Below are positions 36,683-46,488 of a stretch of DNA of 64,000 bases, piece after piece; positions within the stretch are counted from its first letter, which is position 1, and each line of letters starts with the position of its first letter. A program made the position numbers and the translations under genes. The notes beneath the pieces were generated by a model that was given only the letters and a program-made list of their open reading frames with translations, was not told the origin of the DNA and did no database searches. The stretch spans positions 1,364,001 through 1,428,000 of the forward strand of contig NZ_CP035806.1 of NCBI RefSeq assembly GCF_004208635.1, in the 5' to 3' direction. The stretch is from Leucobacter triazinivorans. GTDB lineage: Bacteria; Actinomycetota; Actinomycetes; Actinomycetales; Microbacteriaceae.

Positions 36683-37537
36683 CTAGGCGACCACGCCGCG
36701 CTGCACGAGCTCGCGCGCGAGCTTCAGATACGCCTCGGAAGCCGCGTTCGAGGGCGCGTAGTCGAGGATCGGCTTCGCCGCGATCTGCGCGTCGGGCAGC
36801 TTCACCGTGCGGCCGATCACGGTGTCGAAGACCGTGTCGCCGAAGGTGTCGACGACGCGCTCGAGCACCTCCCGCGCGTGCAGCGTGCGGGGGTCGTACA
36901 TGGTGGCGAGGATGCCGTCGAGCTCGAGGGCCGGGTTGAGCCGATCCCGCACCTTGTCGATCGTCTCGACGAGCAGCGCCACGCCGCGCAGCGCGAAGTA
37001 CTCGCAGGCAAGCGGGATCAGCACGCCGTGGCTCGCCGTGAGCGCGTTCACCGTGAGCAGGCCGAGCGAGGGCTGGCAGTCGATGAGGATCACGTCGTAG
37101 TCATCGGCGACCTTGCGCAGCACGCCGGCGAGGATCTGCTCGCGCGCCACCTCGGTGACGAGGTGCACCTCGGCGGCCGAGAGATCGATGTTGGCCGGGA
37201 TCACGTCGAGCCCGGCGGTCTCGGTGCGCTGGATCGCGTCGCGCGGATCCTTCACCTTGCTCAGCATGAGGTCGTAGATCGTGGGCACATCGTGCGCGGG
37301 CACGCCGAGGCCGGCCGAGAGGGCGCCCTGCGGATCGAAGTCGACCGCGAGCACCCTGCGGCCGTAGCGCGCGAGCGCCGCCGCGAGGTTGATGGTGCTC
37401 GTCGTCTTGCCGACGCCGCCCTTCTGGTTGCACATCGCGATGATGCGCGCGGGGCCGTGCCGGTCGAGCTTCCGGGGAGCAGGGATGACGCGGTCGGGAC
37501 GGCCGGTGGGCCCCAGCTCGACCTTCTGCTTCGCCAT
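36683..37537 (-). CDS. parA: ParA/Soj-family ATPase
   Basis: 284 residues. Deviant Walker A CNQKGGVGKTTSTINLA (about 36-52), VLAVDFDPQGALSAGLG, and DVILIDCQPSLGLLTVNAL. A second chromosomal ParA is conserved next to scpA in actinobacteria; no parB is adjacent, so it probably assists SMC loading or another positioning task rather than the main ori system. Confidence 0.92.
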   Translation of the reverse strand: MAKQKVELGPTGRPDRVIPAPRKLDRHGPARIIAMCNQKGGVGKTTSTINLAAALARYGRRVLAVDFDPQGALSAGLGVPAHDVPTIYDLMLSKVKDPRDAIQRTETAGLDVIPANIDLSAAEVHLVTEVAREQILAGVLRKVADDYDVILIDCQPSLGLLTVNALTASHGVLIPLACEYFALRGVALLVETIDKVRDRLNPALELDGILATMYDPRTLHAREVLERVVDTFGDTVFDTVIGRTVKLPDAQIAAKPILDYAPSNAASEAYLKLARELVQRGVVA

Positions 37538-37710
37538 GCCCGGTCCTCCTCTCGCTCGCTAACGCTCCATCCTATCGCGCGGCGGACTGGAGCGGCGCAG
37601 CCCCGGGCGAGGCGCCGGTCGCGCGAGCGGAGCGAGTCGACTCCCGGGGCGCCCGGGTTTCGACTCGTCACTGCGTTCCTCGTTCAACCGGCGCGGCCCG
37701 GCGCACGCGG

Positions 37711-38748
37711 TTATCGCGCGCGCGGGTGCGCCAGCAGGTAGTGCTCGCGCAGCGTGTCGGCCGTCACCTGGGTGTAGATCTGCGTCGTCGTCACCGAGGC
37801 GTGGCCCAGCAGCTCCTGCACGGTGCGCACATCGGCGCCTCCCGCCAGCAGGTGCGTGGCGAAGGAGTGGCGCAGCGTATGGGGCGACACCTCGCTCGTG
37901 ATGCCGGCGCGCTCGGCGGCCGCGCGGATCACCAGCCAGGCGCTCTGGCGCGACAGTCGGCCCCCGCGGGGGCCGACGAAGAGCGCCGGAGTGCCCCGCC
38001 CGCGCTCCGCCATCGGCGGCCGCGCGCGCACGAGATAGGCGGCGAGCGCACGCCCGGCGTAGCTCCCGTAGGGCACGATCCGCTGCTTGGACCCCTTGCC
38101 GGTGACCCGCAGCAGCCCGCCCTCGCCGAGCGCGCGCAGCGGATCGCCCCACACGTCTCCCCGGCCCGCGCCCGTGAGCAGGTCGTCGACGTCGAGCGCG
38201 GTGACCTCGCTGACGCGGGCCCCGGTCGCGTAGAGCAGTTCGAGCAGCGCCCGGTCGCGCAGCCCGACCGGATCGTCGCCGCCGGGCGCGCCGTCCTCCG
38301 GCGCTCCGCCTGCCGCGGCGAGCAGCGCCTCCACGTCCTCGACGGCGAGCGCCTTCGGCAGCCGTTGCGCGCGCTTCGGCGTGCGCACCCCGCTGCCTGC
38401 GTGGCTCTCGAGCAGCCCCTCCTCGAACAGGAAGCGGTGCATGCCGCGCACGGTGGAGAGGCGCCGGGTGATGGAGGCCGGGGCCAGCGGAGGCCGCGCG
38501 GCCTCGGCTGCGGGATCCGCGGGCCGCCCCAGATCCACCACGTACTCCGAGAGCGTCTCGGGGGTGACGGCGGAGAGATCCCGGACTCCCCGCGCCTCGA
38601 GCCACGCCGCATAGGCCTCGAGATCGCGACGATAGGCCGCCTGGCTGTTGGCCGAGAGCCCCCGCTCCAGGGCGACGTGGCGCAGATAGCGCTCGATGCC
38701 CTGAGCCGCGCTCGGCGCACCCCGACGCGGTGCGGTCCGCTCACTCAT
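37711..38748 (-). CDS. xerD: Site-specific tyrosine recombinase XerD
   Basis: 345 residues. Core-binding domain 15-115, catalytic domain with [12 protein letters not shown] (Arg), [10 protein letters not shown] (Lys), [12 protein letters not shown] (His-x-x-Arg), [15 protein letters not shown] (His, Tyr). Resolves chromosome dimers at dif with XerC. Position between parA and the nudix gene is the standard actinobacterial one. Confidence 0.94.
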   Translation of the reverse strand: MSERTAPRRGAPSAAQGIERYLRHVALERGLSANSQAAYRRDLEAYAAWLEARGVRDLSAVTPETLSEYVVDLGRPADPAAEAARPPLAPASITRRLSTVRGMHRFLFEEGLLESHAGSGVRTPKRAQRLPKALAVEDVEALLAAAGGAPEDGAPGGDDPVGLRDRALLELLYATGARVSEVTALDVDDLLTGAGRGDVWGDPLRALGEGGLLRVTGKGSKQRIVPYGSYAGRALAAYLVRARPPMAERGRGTPALFVGPRGGRLSRQSAWLVIRAAAERAGITSEVSPHTLRHSFATHLLAGGADVRTVQELLGHASVTTTQIYTQVTADTLREHYLLAHPRAR

Positions 38749-38821
38749 CCGGCCGCGACCCGTCGCTCGATCACGCCTCGCACGACCGCGTCCCGCCGCT
38801 CACATCCACCGTCGTCCGCAC

Positions 38822-39469
38822 TCAGCTCGAGCGCTCGCCCCGCGACGCCTCGCGGGCGGTCCAGGGCAGCTCGGGATCGCGCAGCGTCTCCCAGCCGCGC
38901 GCGCGGGCGGCCCAGGCGGCCAGCACCGCGCTCGCGGTGACGGCGTTCTGCACGCGCCCGTCGAGCGCGGCAGCGACCACCTCGTCGAGCGACACCCAGC
39001 GCGGCACCAGTTCGGCCTCCTCGTCGGCGCGCACGTAGTCGTGGTCGACGCGGTGCAGATCCCGCGCGAGAAAGATGCGCATGGCCTCGCTCGTGCCCCC
39101 GGGCGACAGGAACAGATCCAGCAGCAGATCCCAGCGCTCGGCGCGCAGATCGGCCTCCTCGGCCAGCTCCCGCTGCGCCGCGCTCAGGCCGGGCTCCCCC
39201 GGCGCGTCCATGAGCCCCGCCGGGATCTCCCAGTCGCGGTGCCCGATCGCGTGGCGGTACTGGCGGATCAGCAGCACCCGGTCGTCGGCGTCGATCGCCA
39301 GCACGGCGACCGCCCCCGGGTGGTCCAGGTAGTCGCGCACCAGCTCGGAGCCGCCGAACTCGAAGCGGTCCCGACGCACGTCCCAGACCCGACCGCGCAC
39401 GAGCAGCTCGCTGTCGAGCACGCGCACCTCGGCGCGCGCGTCGGCGAGGCCGTCGGGCTGATCCGCCAC
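38822..39469 (-). CDS. ADP-ribose pyrophosphatase (NUDIX)
   Basis: 215 residues from GTG. RQYRHAIGHRDWEIPAGLMD and AAQRELAEEADL form the NUDIX region, with the final Gly of the classical box replaced, as in other actinobacterial ADPRases. It hydrolyses ADP-ribose to AMP and ribose-5-phosphate. Lies 9 bp after pyrG. Confidence 0.9.
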   Translation of the reverse strand: MADQPDGLADARAEVRVLDSELLVRGRVWDVRRDRFEFGGSELVRDYLDHPGAVAVLAIDADDRVLLIRQYRHAIGHRDWEIPAGLMDAPGEPGLSAAQRELAEEADLRAERWDLLLDLFLSPGGTSEAMRIFLARDLHRVDHDYVRADEEAELVPRWVSLDEVVAAALDGRVQNAVTASAVLAAWAARARGWETLRDPELPWTAREASRGERSS

Positions 39470-39478
39470 GGTCGCCGC

Positions 39479-41245
39479 CTACTCGCCGGCGCCGGTGACG
39501 GAGCCGGCCTCGGCACCGGTCCCGGAGCCGTCGCCGGAGCCGGCCTCGGCATCCGCCTCTCCGTCGACCTCGAAGAGCAGGGCCGCCTCGCGGCGGTCGA
39601 TCGCGGCGCCGGCGAGACCCGCGAAGAGCGGGTGCGGGATCCCGGGACGCGAGCGCAGCTCGGGGTGCGCCTGGGTCGCGATGTAGAAGGGGTGCTGCGC
39701 GGCGGGCAGCTCCACGTACTCGACCAGCCGGCCGTCGGGGCTCGTGCCCGAGAACGACAGCCCCGCCGCAGCGATCTGCTCGCGGTAGCGGTTGTTGACC
39801 TCGTAGCGGTGACGGTGGCGTTCGCTCGCCACGGGCGCCCCGTAGAGCTCTGCGGCGAGCGAGCCCTCGGCGAGTGCCGCCTCGTACAGCCCCAGTCGCA
39901 TGGTGCCGCCGAGATCACCGCCGTCGATGATGTCGACCTGCTCGGCCATCGTGGCGATCACCGGCACGGGCGTCTCGGGGTCGAACTCGGTCGACGAGGC
40001 GCCCTCGAGGCCGGCCACGTTGCGCGCGTACTCGATCACCATGCACTGCAGGCCCAGGCAGAGGCCCAGCGTCGGGATGCCGTTCTCGCGGGCGAAGCGC
40101 AGCGCTCCGAGCTTGCCCTCGATGCCGCGGATGCCGAAGCCGCCGGGCACGCAGATGCCGTGGACATCGCCGAGCGCCTCGAGCGCCCCCTCGGGCGTCT
40201 CGCAGTCGTCCGACGGCACCCACTTGATGTTGACCTTGGTGGAGTGCGCGAAGCCGCCGGCCCGCAGGGCCTCGGTGACCGAGAGGTAGGCGTCGGGCAG
40301 GTCGATGTACTTGCCGACGAGCGCGAGGGTGATCTCGCCCTTCGGGTGGTGCACCGCGTCGAGCACGGGCTGCCAGCCGGTCCAGTCGACGTCTCGAGCC
40401 CGCTCGCCGAGCCCGAGGTTCTCGACAATGATCCGATCGAGGCCCTGGTCGTTGAGCAAGCGCGGCAGGTCGTAGATGCTCGGCACGTCGACCGCGTTGA
40501 CCACCGCGTTCTCGTCGACGTCGCACATGAGGGCGATCTTGCGCAGGTTGTCGTCGGTGACGGGACGATCGCTGCGCAGCACGAGCGCGTCGGGCTGAAT
40601 GCCGATGGAGCGCAGCGCCGCGACGGAGTGCTGGGTCGGCTTGGTCTTCTGCTCGCCGGAGGCGCCCATGAACGGCACGAGCGACACGTGCACGAAGAAC
40701 ACGTTGTTGCGTCCGAGCTCGTGGCGCACCTGGCGCGCCGACTCGAGGAACGGCTGCGACTCGATATCGCCCACCGTGCCGCCCACCTCGGTGATGATGA
40801 CGTCGGGGCGCGGATCCTCCTCGGCCTGCAGGCGCATTCGGCGCTTGATCTCGTTGGTGATGTGCGGGATCACCTGCACGGTGTCGCCGAGGTACTCGCC
40901 GCGGCGCTCCTTCGCGATGACCGTCGAGTAGACCTGGCCGGTCGTGACGTTCGCGGCCTGCGAGAGGTCGATGCCGAGGAAGCGCTCGTAGTGCCCGATG
41001 TCGAGATCGGTCTCGGCCCCGTCATCGGTCACGAAGACCTCGCCGTGCTGGAACGGGTTCATCGTGCCGGGATCGACATTGAGGTAGGGATCCAGCTTCT
41101 GCATGACCACGCGCAGACCGCGAGCGGTCAGGAGATTGCCGAGGCTCGCGGCGGTGAGGCCCTTGCCGAGAGAGGAGACGACACCCCCGGTGACGAAGAT
41201 GTGCTTGGTGATGCCTGTCTGGTCCGCGCGCTGCTGTATTCCCAC
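39479..41245 (-). CDS. pyrG: CTP synthase
   Basis: 588 residues from GTG 41245; a GTG at 41263 with GAAGG upstream is an alternative. The amidoligase domain begins [20 protein letters not shown]; the C-terminal glutaminase domain has [16 protein letters not shown] (Cys nucleophile) and a His/Glu pair later. It makes CTP from UTP, ATP and glutamine. The C-terminus has an acidic Gly/Ser/Glu tail ([17 protein letters not shown]), longer than usual. Confidence 0.95.
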   Translation of the reverse strand: MGIQQRADQTGITKHIFVTGGVVSSLGKGLTAASLGNLLTARGLRVVMQKLDPYLNVDPGTMNPFQHGEVFVTDDGAETDLDIGHYERFLGIDLSQAANVTTGQVYSTVIAKERRGEYLGDTVQVIPHITNEIKRRMRLQAEEDPRPDVIITEVGGTVGDIESQPFLESARQVRHELGRNNVFFVHVSLVPFMGASGEQKTKPTQHSVAALRSIGIQPDALVLRSDRPVTDDNLRKIALMCDVDENAVVNAVDVPSIYDLPRLLNDQGLDRIIVENLGLGERARDVDWTGWQPVLDAVHHPKGEITLALVGKYIDLPDAYLSVTEALRAGGFAHSTKVNIKWVPSDDCETPEGALEALGDVHGICVPGGFGIRGIEGKLGALRFARENGIPTLGLCLGLQCMVIEYARNVAGLEGASSTEFDPETPVPVIATMAEQVDIIDGGDLGGTMRLGLYEAALAEGSLAAELYGAPVASERHRHRYEVNNRYREQIAAAGLSFSGTSPDGRLVEYVELPAAQHPFYIATQAHPELRSRPGIPHPLFAGLAGAAIDRREAALLFEVDGEADAEAGSGDGSGTGAEAGSVTGAGE

Positions 41246-41263
41246 GGGCTTCGATCCTATCAC

Positions 41264-41766
41264 TTGAGGGGCCTTCCCGGGCAGCGGTCGTCACCTGCCC
41301 GTTCGGATCGCGCCCTCCCGCTCGCGCGGGATCCGCTCACCCCTGCCAGAATACGCGTCGGCGCGGGTGCAGCGCACCGCACCGCCGTCATCCTGCGCGG
41401 AGGCGAGCACAGCGCCCCCACCGTCATCCTGCGCGGAGGCGAGCACAGCGCCCCCACCGTCATCCTGCGCGGAGGCGAGGAACGAGCCGCAGTCGCTGGA
41501 TCCACAGACGTGGATCCTGCGACTCACTCCGTTCGCGCAGGACGACGGAGCGGGAAGGCTTCGCGACTCCGCGCAGGACGACGGCGCGAGCGCACTCACA
41601 GAGCAGCGGCGCCTAGGCTGGGGTGGGCGATCGGAGCGCCCACACGCACGGGAGACGGGAAGCACGGATGCAGCGGACGAGCGCAAAGGCGTAGACGACT
41701 CCCTCTGAGGGAGCTCCGACGGGGATCGCCGCAGCGGTCGAGGGATCGGCCGCCGCACAGGGCATC
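41264..41766. other. Intergenic region with repeat arrays
   Basis: 500 bp between the leftward pyrG and the rightward zapE-like gene. Most of 41385-41590 is repeat. No convincing gene; the pyrG promoter should lie near 41270-41340 (ATACG at 41351 is one AT-rich point). Reading frames inside are repeat-derived. Confidence 0.6.
41385..41590. repeat. 36-bp tandem array and hairpins of the CCGTCATCCTGCG family
   Basis: Units start at 41385, 41421 and 41457 with CCGTCATCCTGCGCGGAGGC (reverse of CGCAGGATGACGG). After them are GGATCCTGCGACTC at about 41512 and CGCAGGACGACGG twice (near 41536 and 41572). The core and the GGATCCTGCGACTC flank also occur at 32,369-32,540. Confidence 0.88.
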
Positions 41767-42584
41767 GTGCTCGATCCGGCGCAGCGCGCGATGCTCGCAG
41801 AGATCGCCACCGTTCTGGAGCGCACCCTCGAGACAGAGCCGGATCCCGCCCCGGATCGCGATCCCGTGCCGGAGCGCGATTCCGACGCGAATCCCTCGGG
41901 GTTCTACGTGCACGGCCCGGCCGGGCGCGGCAAGACGCGGCTGATGGAGGAGATCTTCCAGGCCGCCCCGATCCCCGAGTCCCAGAAGCGTCGCGTGCAC
42001 TTCCACACGTTCTTCCAGGAGCTGCAGAGCCGCTTCGGGGCGCAGCTCAGCGCGCGAGCGGCGATCGAGGCGACCGTGGAAGATCTGCTCGACAGGGTGC
42101 GGCTGTTCTTCTTCGACGAGCTGCACGTGCACGACCCCGGCGGCGCAAGCCTGCTGAACCGGCTGCTCGACGCGCTCGCCCGCAGGAGCATCGCGACGCT
42201 GATCACCTCGAACTCCGAGCCCGAGGGGCTGCTGCCCGATCCCGTCACCCACCACGTCTTCGTTCCCGGCATCCGCGTGCTCCGCCAGCGCTTCGCGGTG
42301 CGCGTGCTCGACGGGGGCGCGGACTACCGGCGCGAGGGCGGCCCCCGCAGCACAACCGGGTTCGGCTCGGGCCGCTGGATCCTTGCCTCCGACGTCGATG
42401 CCGTCGCCGGCCTCGTCCTCCCCGATGCGGACGAGCGGACGACGGTGCTCCACGGCCACCGCGCACCGACCGCGCCGGGCTCGTCGACATCGAGGATCCC
42501 CCGGCGGACCTCTTCCGCGCCGAGAGCAGGCTCGCGCTGCTGCGGGGCGTCGATCGCCTGTCCGGGTCCCGGCGATTGCTCTAG
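41767..42584 (+). pseudogene. Degenerate ZapE/AFG1-like ATPase gene
   Basis: The GTG start gives a protein with Walker A YVHGPAGRGKTRLMEEI, VHFHTFFQEL, Walker B FFFDELHVHDPGGASLL, ATLITSNSEPEGLLPD and RVLDGGADYRR, all ZapE/AFG1 features. After about residue 232 (VLHGHR) the frame becomes Ser/Arg/Cys-rich and uses poor third positions, while the -1 frame reads VDIEDPPADLFRAESRLALL and stops at 42584, beside the next gene's stop. Compared with the family about 90 residues are missing at this junction. An out-of-frame internal deletion is the simplest explanation. The uninterrupted frame runs to 42618 and could still be expressed. Confidence 0.7.
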
Positions 42585-43840
42585 CGCAGTTCCTGCCGGG
42601 GCACCCACACCTGCTTGATGATCATCAGCACCATCGCGGTGACCGGGATCGAGATGAGGGCGCCGAGCAGGCCGAGCAGCGTGCCGCCGGCGAGCGCGCC
42701 GATCACCACGAGCGATCCGGGCACCGAGACGACGCGGTTCATCACTCTCGGGGTGAGCAGGTACGACTCGATCTGCATGTAGATGAGGTAGTAGGCGGCC
42801 GCGATGATCGCGGTGGTGGGCGAGTTGAAGAGCGCCACGATCGAGACGAGCACCGTCGCCGCCACCGAGCCGATGAGCGGGATCAGCGCCAGCAGGAAGA
42901 CGCCGACCGCGACCAGCCCGGCGAAGGGCACGCCCACGATCGTCATCATGATGAAGCCGAGCACCGAGTTGATGAAGGCGAGCACCACCATGCCGTTGAC
43001 GTAGCCGCCGACCGACTTGGTGACCTGCTCGGTGATGTCCATCACCTTCGCGCGTCCCGAGCGGGGCACGAGCGAGTAGAAGGCCCGCTTGATGGTGCGC
43101 AGCGAGGCCAGGAAGTAGAGGGTGAGGATCAGCACGATGAGGGCGGCGGTCAGGCCGTTCGCGATGCCGATGCCGGCCTGCCACACCCCTCCGGCGACCT
43201 GCGCCCAGTTCTCCGGCTTGCTCACGAGGTCCTGCCCCATCTGCAGCAGGCCGTCGAAGTCGATGAAGCGCCCGAACCGGTCCTGCAGGTCGAGGAACCA
43301 GGGCTGCTGCGTGACGTCGCGGAAGAGGGTGGGGGCGCTGCGCACGAGCAGCGTGATCTGGTTGGCGATCATCGGGATGATGATCGCCAAGAGGCCCGCG
43401 ATCACCAGCACGAAGCCGCCGAACACCACAGCGATGCCGAGCGGACGGTTGAGGCCCTTCCGTTCGAGCCGCCGCACGACCGGGTCGAGCCCCAGCGCCA
43501 CGAAGAGCGCCGCCGCCACGTACATGATGATCGTGCTGAGCTGCTCCACCATGGCGCCGAACAGCAGCGCGACGAGCACCCCGAGCGTGACCGTGAAGCC
43601 CAGCTGGAACGGGCCGCGCACCACGTACTCCCGCGCCGTCGTCCTCGCGCGCTCCTCACGGGCGTCGACCGCCGCCTCGCGCGCGTCGCGGTACATCTCG
43701 CGCGTGTCCGAATCCATCTGCTCGATGTCGGCGTGCACCACGTCGGGGTGGCTGTCCATGTACGCCGCCTTCGTCGCCGCATCGTCGCCGATGCCAGGCT
43801 TCTCGTCATGCCGCCTGTTGCGCCCGAACCACTTGACCAT
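42581..43840 (-). CDS. AI-2E family transporter-like membrane protein
   Basis: 419 residues from MVKWFGRNRRH. About eight membrane helices; FINSVLGFIMMTIVGVPFAGLVAVGVFLLALIPLIGS and ESYLLTPRVMNRVVSVPG are family signatures (PF01594). Members include the TqsA AI-2 exporter and Na+/H+ antiporters; substrate unknown. An ATG at 43870, directly after the recN stop, is an alternative start adding ten residues. Confidence 0.9.
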   Translation of the reverse strand: MVKWFGRNRRHDEKPGIGDDAATKAAYMDSHPDVVHADIEQMDSDTREMYRDAREAAVDAREERARTTAREYVVRGPFQLGFTVTLGVLVALLFGAMVEQLSTIIMYVAAALFVALGLDPVVRRLERKGLNRPLGIAVVFGGFVLVIAGLLAIIIPMIANQITLLVRSAPTLFRDVTQQPWFLDLQDRFGRFIDFDGLLQMGQDLVSKPENWAQVAGGVWQAGIGIANGLTAALIVLILTLYFLASLRTIKRAFYSLVPRSGRAKVMDITEQVTKSVGGYVNGMVVLAFINSVLGFIMMTIVGVPFAGLVAVGVFLLALIPLIGSVAATVLVSIVALFNSPTTAIIAAAYYLIYMQIESYLLTPRVMNRVVSVPGSLVVIGALAGGTLLGLLGALISIPVTAMVLMIIKQVWVPRQELR

Positions 43841-43870
43841 GCTGGCGAGCGTAGCACTCGCCGGAGACAT

Positions 43871-45559
43871 TCACGCGTCGCGCAGCGCCAGCAGCTCTGC
43901 GGCGTGTTCGAGCGCGCTCCCCGAGTCGCTCAGGCCGGAGAGCAGCCGGGCCATCTCGGCCAGACGTTCTTCGCCGTCGAGGCGGCGGCAGCTGCTCTCG
44001 GTGAACCCCCCCGAGGAGTCCTTGACCACCTGCAGGTGGTTGTTGGCGAAGGCCGCCACCTGCGCGAGGTGGGTGACCACGATCACCTGCGAGGTGCGCG
44101 CGAGGCGCGCGAGCCGACGGCCGATCTCGATCGCGGCGGCTCCGCCCACGCCCGCGTCGACCTCGTCGAACACGAAGGTGGGCACCGGGTCCGCCCCGGC
44201 CAGCACCACCTCGAGCGCCAGCATGACGCGGGACAGCTCGCCGCCCGAGGCACTCTTGGCGATGGGGCGCGGCGACGCGCCGGGATGCGGGCTCAGCAGC
44301 AGCTGCACCTCGTCCCCGCCCGACGCGCCGAGCGTCTCGAGCGGCGCCACGCGCGCGACGAACTCCGCATCCGGCAGGGCGAGCTGACGCAGCTCGACCG
44401 TGACGAGCTCGGAGAGCCTCGTCGCCGCCTCGCCGCGCAGCTCCGTGAGCCGGTCCGCGAGCGCGCGCTCGCGCGCCCCGGTCGACTCCAGGCGCTCGGT
44501 CAGCTCGTCGATGCGGCCGTCATCGCCGTCGATCTCGGCGAGGCGCCGCGAGGCGCCGGCCGCGTACTCGACCACCTCGCCCGAATCGGCGCCGTACACC
44601 CGGAACAGCGCGTTCAGCGCCGCGAGCCGCTCGTTCGCGCTCACGAGCTCGCCGGGCCCCTCCTGGTCGAGGTCGGAGGCATAGGCTGCGAGTTCGCGCG
44701 CCGCGTCGGCCACCTGGAAGCTCACACCGCGCAGTGTCTCGAGCACGGCGGCGAGGCGCCGGTCGTGATCGGCCACCCGCTCGATCTCTCGCACGGCCTC
44801 GTCGACGAGGCCGCCGGCGTCTCGGGCCATCGGATCGTCCGAGTCGCTCGCGAGCGCCTCGTGCGCGGTCTGGGTCGCCGAGCGCAGCGCCTCGACGTTG
44901 CTCAGCAGCTCGATGCGCTGGGCGAGATCCGCCTCCTCGCCCGGCTGCGGATCGACCCCGGAGATCTCCTCCAGCTCCCCGCGCAGTCGCGCGGCCTCCG
45001 CCGCCCGCTCGTCGCGCGCGCCCGACAGCTCCGAGACCCGCTCGGTCAGCTCCTGCCGCTCGCGATGCGCAGCGCGGTACTCGCGCAGCACTTCCGCGAG
45101 CGCTTCCCCGCCGAAGCGATCGATCGTGTCGCGCTGCGCCGCGAGCGACTTCAGCCGCAGCTGCTCCGACTGCCCGTGCACCGCGAACAGCCGCTCGGCG
45201 AGACGCCCGAGCGATCCGACGGGCGCACCGGCGCCGCCCACGCTCGCCCGGCTGCGCCCCTCGGCGCTGACCGTGCGGCTCAGCACCAGCTCGCCCTCCT
45301 CGACGTCGCCGCCGAGATCGTCGACCAGCTCCGCAACGGCCGGGTCGTCGACCCGCACCACCCCGCCCACGCGCGCCTGCCCGGCACCTGCGCGCACGGC
45401 CCCGGCGTCGCTGCGCTCTCCCATGAGCAGGCCGAGCGCGCTCACGACCATGGTCTTGCCCGCGCCGGTCTCACCGGTGATCGCGGTGAACCCCGGGCCG
45501 AGCGGCAGCGTCGCGTCGGCGATGACCCCGAGATCCCGGATCCGCAGCTCCTCGATCAC
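43871..45559 (-). CDS. recN: DNA repair protein RecN
   Basis: 562 residues from a GTG overlapping the nadK stop (GTGA). Walker A ITGETGAGKTMVV (about 28-40), long coiled coils (150-370), ABC signature SASGGELSRVMLALE and Walker B FVFDEVDAGVGG. An SMC-like ATPase that acts in double-strand break repair. Confidence 0.95.
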   Translation of the reverse strand: MIEELRIRDLGVIADATLPLGPGFTAITGETGAGKTMVVSALGLLMGERSDAGAVRAGAGQARVGGVVRVDDPAVAELVDDLGGDVEEGELVLSRTVSAEGRSRASVGGAGAPVGSLGRLAERLFAVHGQSEQLRLKSLAAQRDTIDRFGGEALAEVLREYRAAHRERQELTERVSELSGARDERAAEAARLRGELEEISGVDPQPGEEADLAQRIELLSNVEALRSATQTAHEALASDSDDPMARDAGGLVDEAVREIERVADHDRRLAAVLETLRGVSFQVADAARELAAYASDLDQEGPGELVSANERLAALNALFRVYGADSGEVVEYAAGASRRLAEIDGDDGRIDELTERLESTGARERALADRLTELRGEAATRLSELVTVELRQLALPDAEFVARVAPLETLGASGGDEVQLLLSPHPGASPRPIAKSASGGELSRVMLALEVVLAGADPVPTFVFDEVDAGVGGAAAIEIGRRLARLARTSQVIVVTHLAQVAAFANNHLQVVKDSSGGFTESSCRRLDGEERLAEMARLLSGLSDSGSALEHAAELLALRDA

Positions 45560-46488
45560 GCGTGCTCCTCCCCCTCGCGCCGCGGACCGCGCCACCCGGA
45601 GACGGGAAGATGGAACTTGCGCACGAGACGGTCGGAGAAGACGCCCTCGTTGAGTCGCGCCAGTCGCACCGAGTGCTCGGATCGGCACACCTCCACGACC
45701 GAACCGGCCGGCAGCTCGGTGCGGCGGCGCCCGTCGCACCACATCACACCCGGACCGATGTTCTCGGGGAGGATGCGCACGCTGAGCACCGAGTCGGTCC
45801 CGGTCACCAGCGGACGGTCGAACAGCGCGTGCGCCGCGATCGGCACCACCAGCATCGCCTGCACGCTCGGCCACACGACGGGACCGCCGGCGGAGAAGGC
45901 GTACGCCGTCGACCCCGTGGGGGTGGCGAGCACCACTCCGTCGCAGGCGAAGGCCGAGACCGGCAGGCCGTCGACGCCGATCTCGACCTCGAGCATGCGC
46001 CGGCGCTTCTCGACACTCGCCTCGTTGAGCGCCCAGGTGTCGGCGATCACCTCTCCGTCGCAGGTGGCGCGCACATCGAGCGTCAGGCGCTCCTCGACGG
46101 TGTAGTCGCGCCGCAGCACCCGATCGATCGTGGACGCGAGGTCGTAGCTCTCCATCTCGGCGAGGAAGCCGACGTGGCCCAGGTTGACTCCGACGATGGG
46201 GCACTCGGAACCGCGCAGCAGTTCCGCGGCGCGCAGGATCGTCCCGTCACCGCCGAGCACGATGGCGACCTCGAGCTGATCGACCCGCACATCGCGTCCG
46301 AGCTGCGCGATCTGCTCGATCTCGATGTGCGGGGCGAACTCCTCGCGATCCTGCGCGTCGAGCACCGGAACCACCCCGGCCCGATGCAGGGCCGACACCG
46401 CCTCGACCGTGGCCGAGACCGCCTCGTCGCGGTGCGTGTGCGAGACGATCAGGATGCGGCGCACGGCGCCGTCCTGCGTGGTGGTCAT
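45556..46488 (-). CDS. nadK: NAD kinase
   Basis: 310 residues; GGAGGGAG precedes the ATG. VLGGDGTILRAAELL, VNLGHVGFLAEME and VLATPTGSTAYAFSAGGP are the family motifs. It phosphorylates NAD to NADP. Overlaps tlyA and recN by 4 bp at either end, so tlyA-nadK-recN is one operon. Confidence 0.95.
   Translation of the reverse strand: MTTTQDGAVRRILIVSHTHRDEAVSATVEAVSALHRAGVVPVLDAQDREEFAPHIEIEQIAQLGRDVRVDQLEVAIVLGGDGTILRAAELLRGSECPIVGVNLGHVGFLAEMESYDLASTIDRVLRRDYTVEERLTLDVRATCDGEVIADTWALNEASVEKRRRMLEVEIGVDGLPVSAFACDGVVLATPTGSTAYAFSAGGPVVWPSVQAMLVVPIAAHALFDRPLVTGTDSVLSVRILPENIGPGVMWCDGRRRTELPAGSVVEVCRSEHSVRLARLNEGVFSDRLVRKFHLPVSGWRGPRREGEEHA

Noticed and set aside
41385..41492. CRISPR-like array
   Set aside because: Three adjacent identical units have no unique spacers and there are no cas genes; it is a simple tandem repeat.
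42383..46105. Open frame of 1,240 codons on the + strand
   Set aside because: Antisense to AI-2E permease, recN and nadK, all with clear motifs. High GC makes long antisense frames common; translation is Arg/His/Gln-rich.
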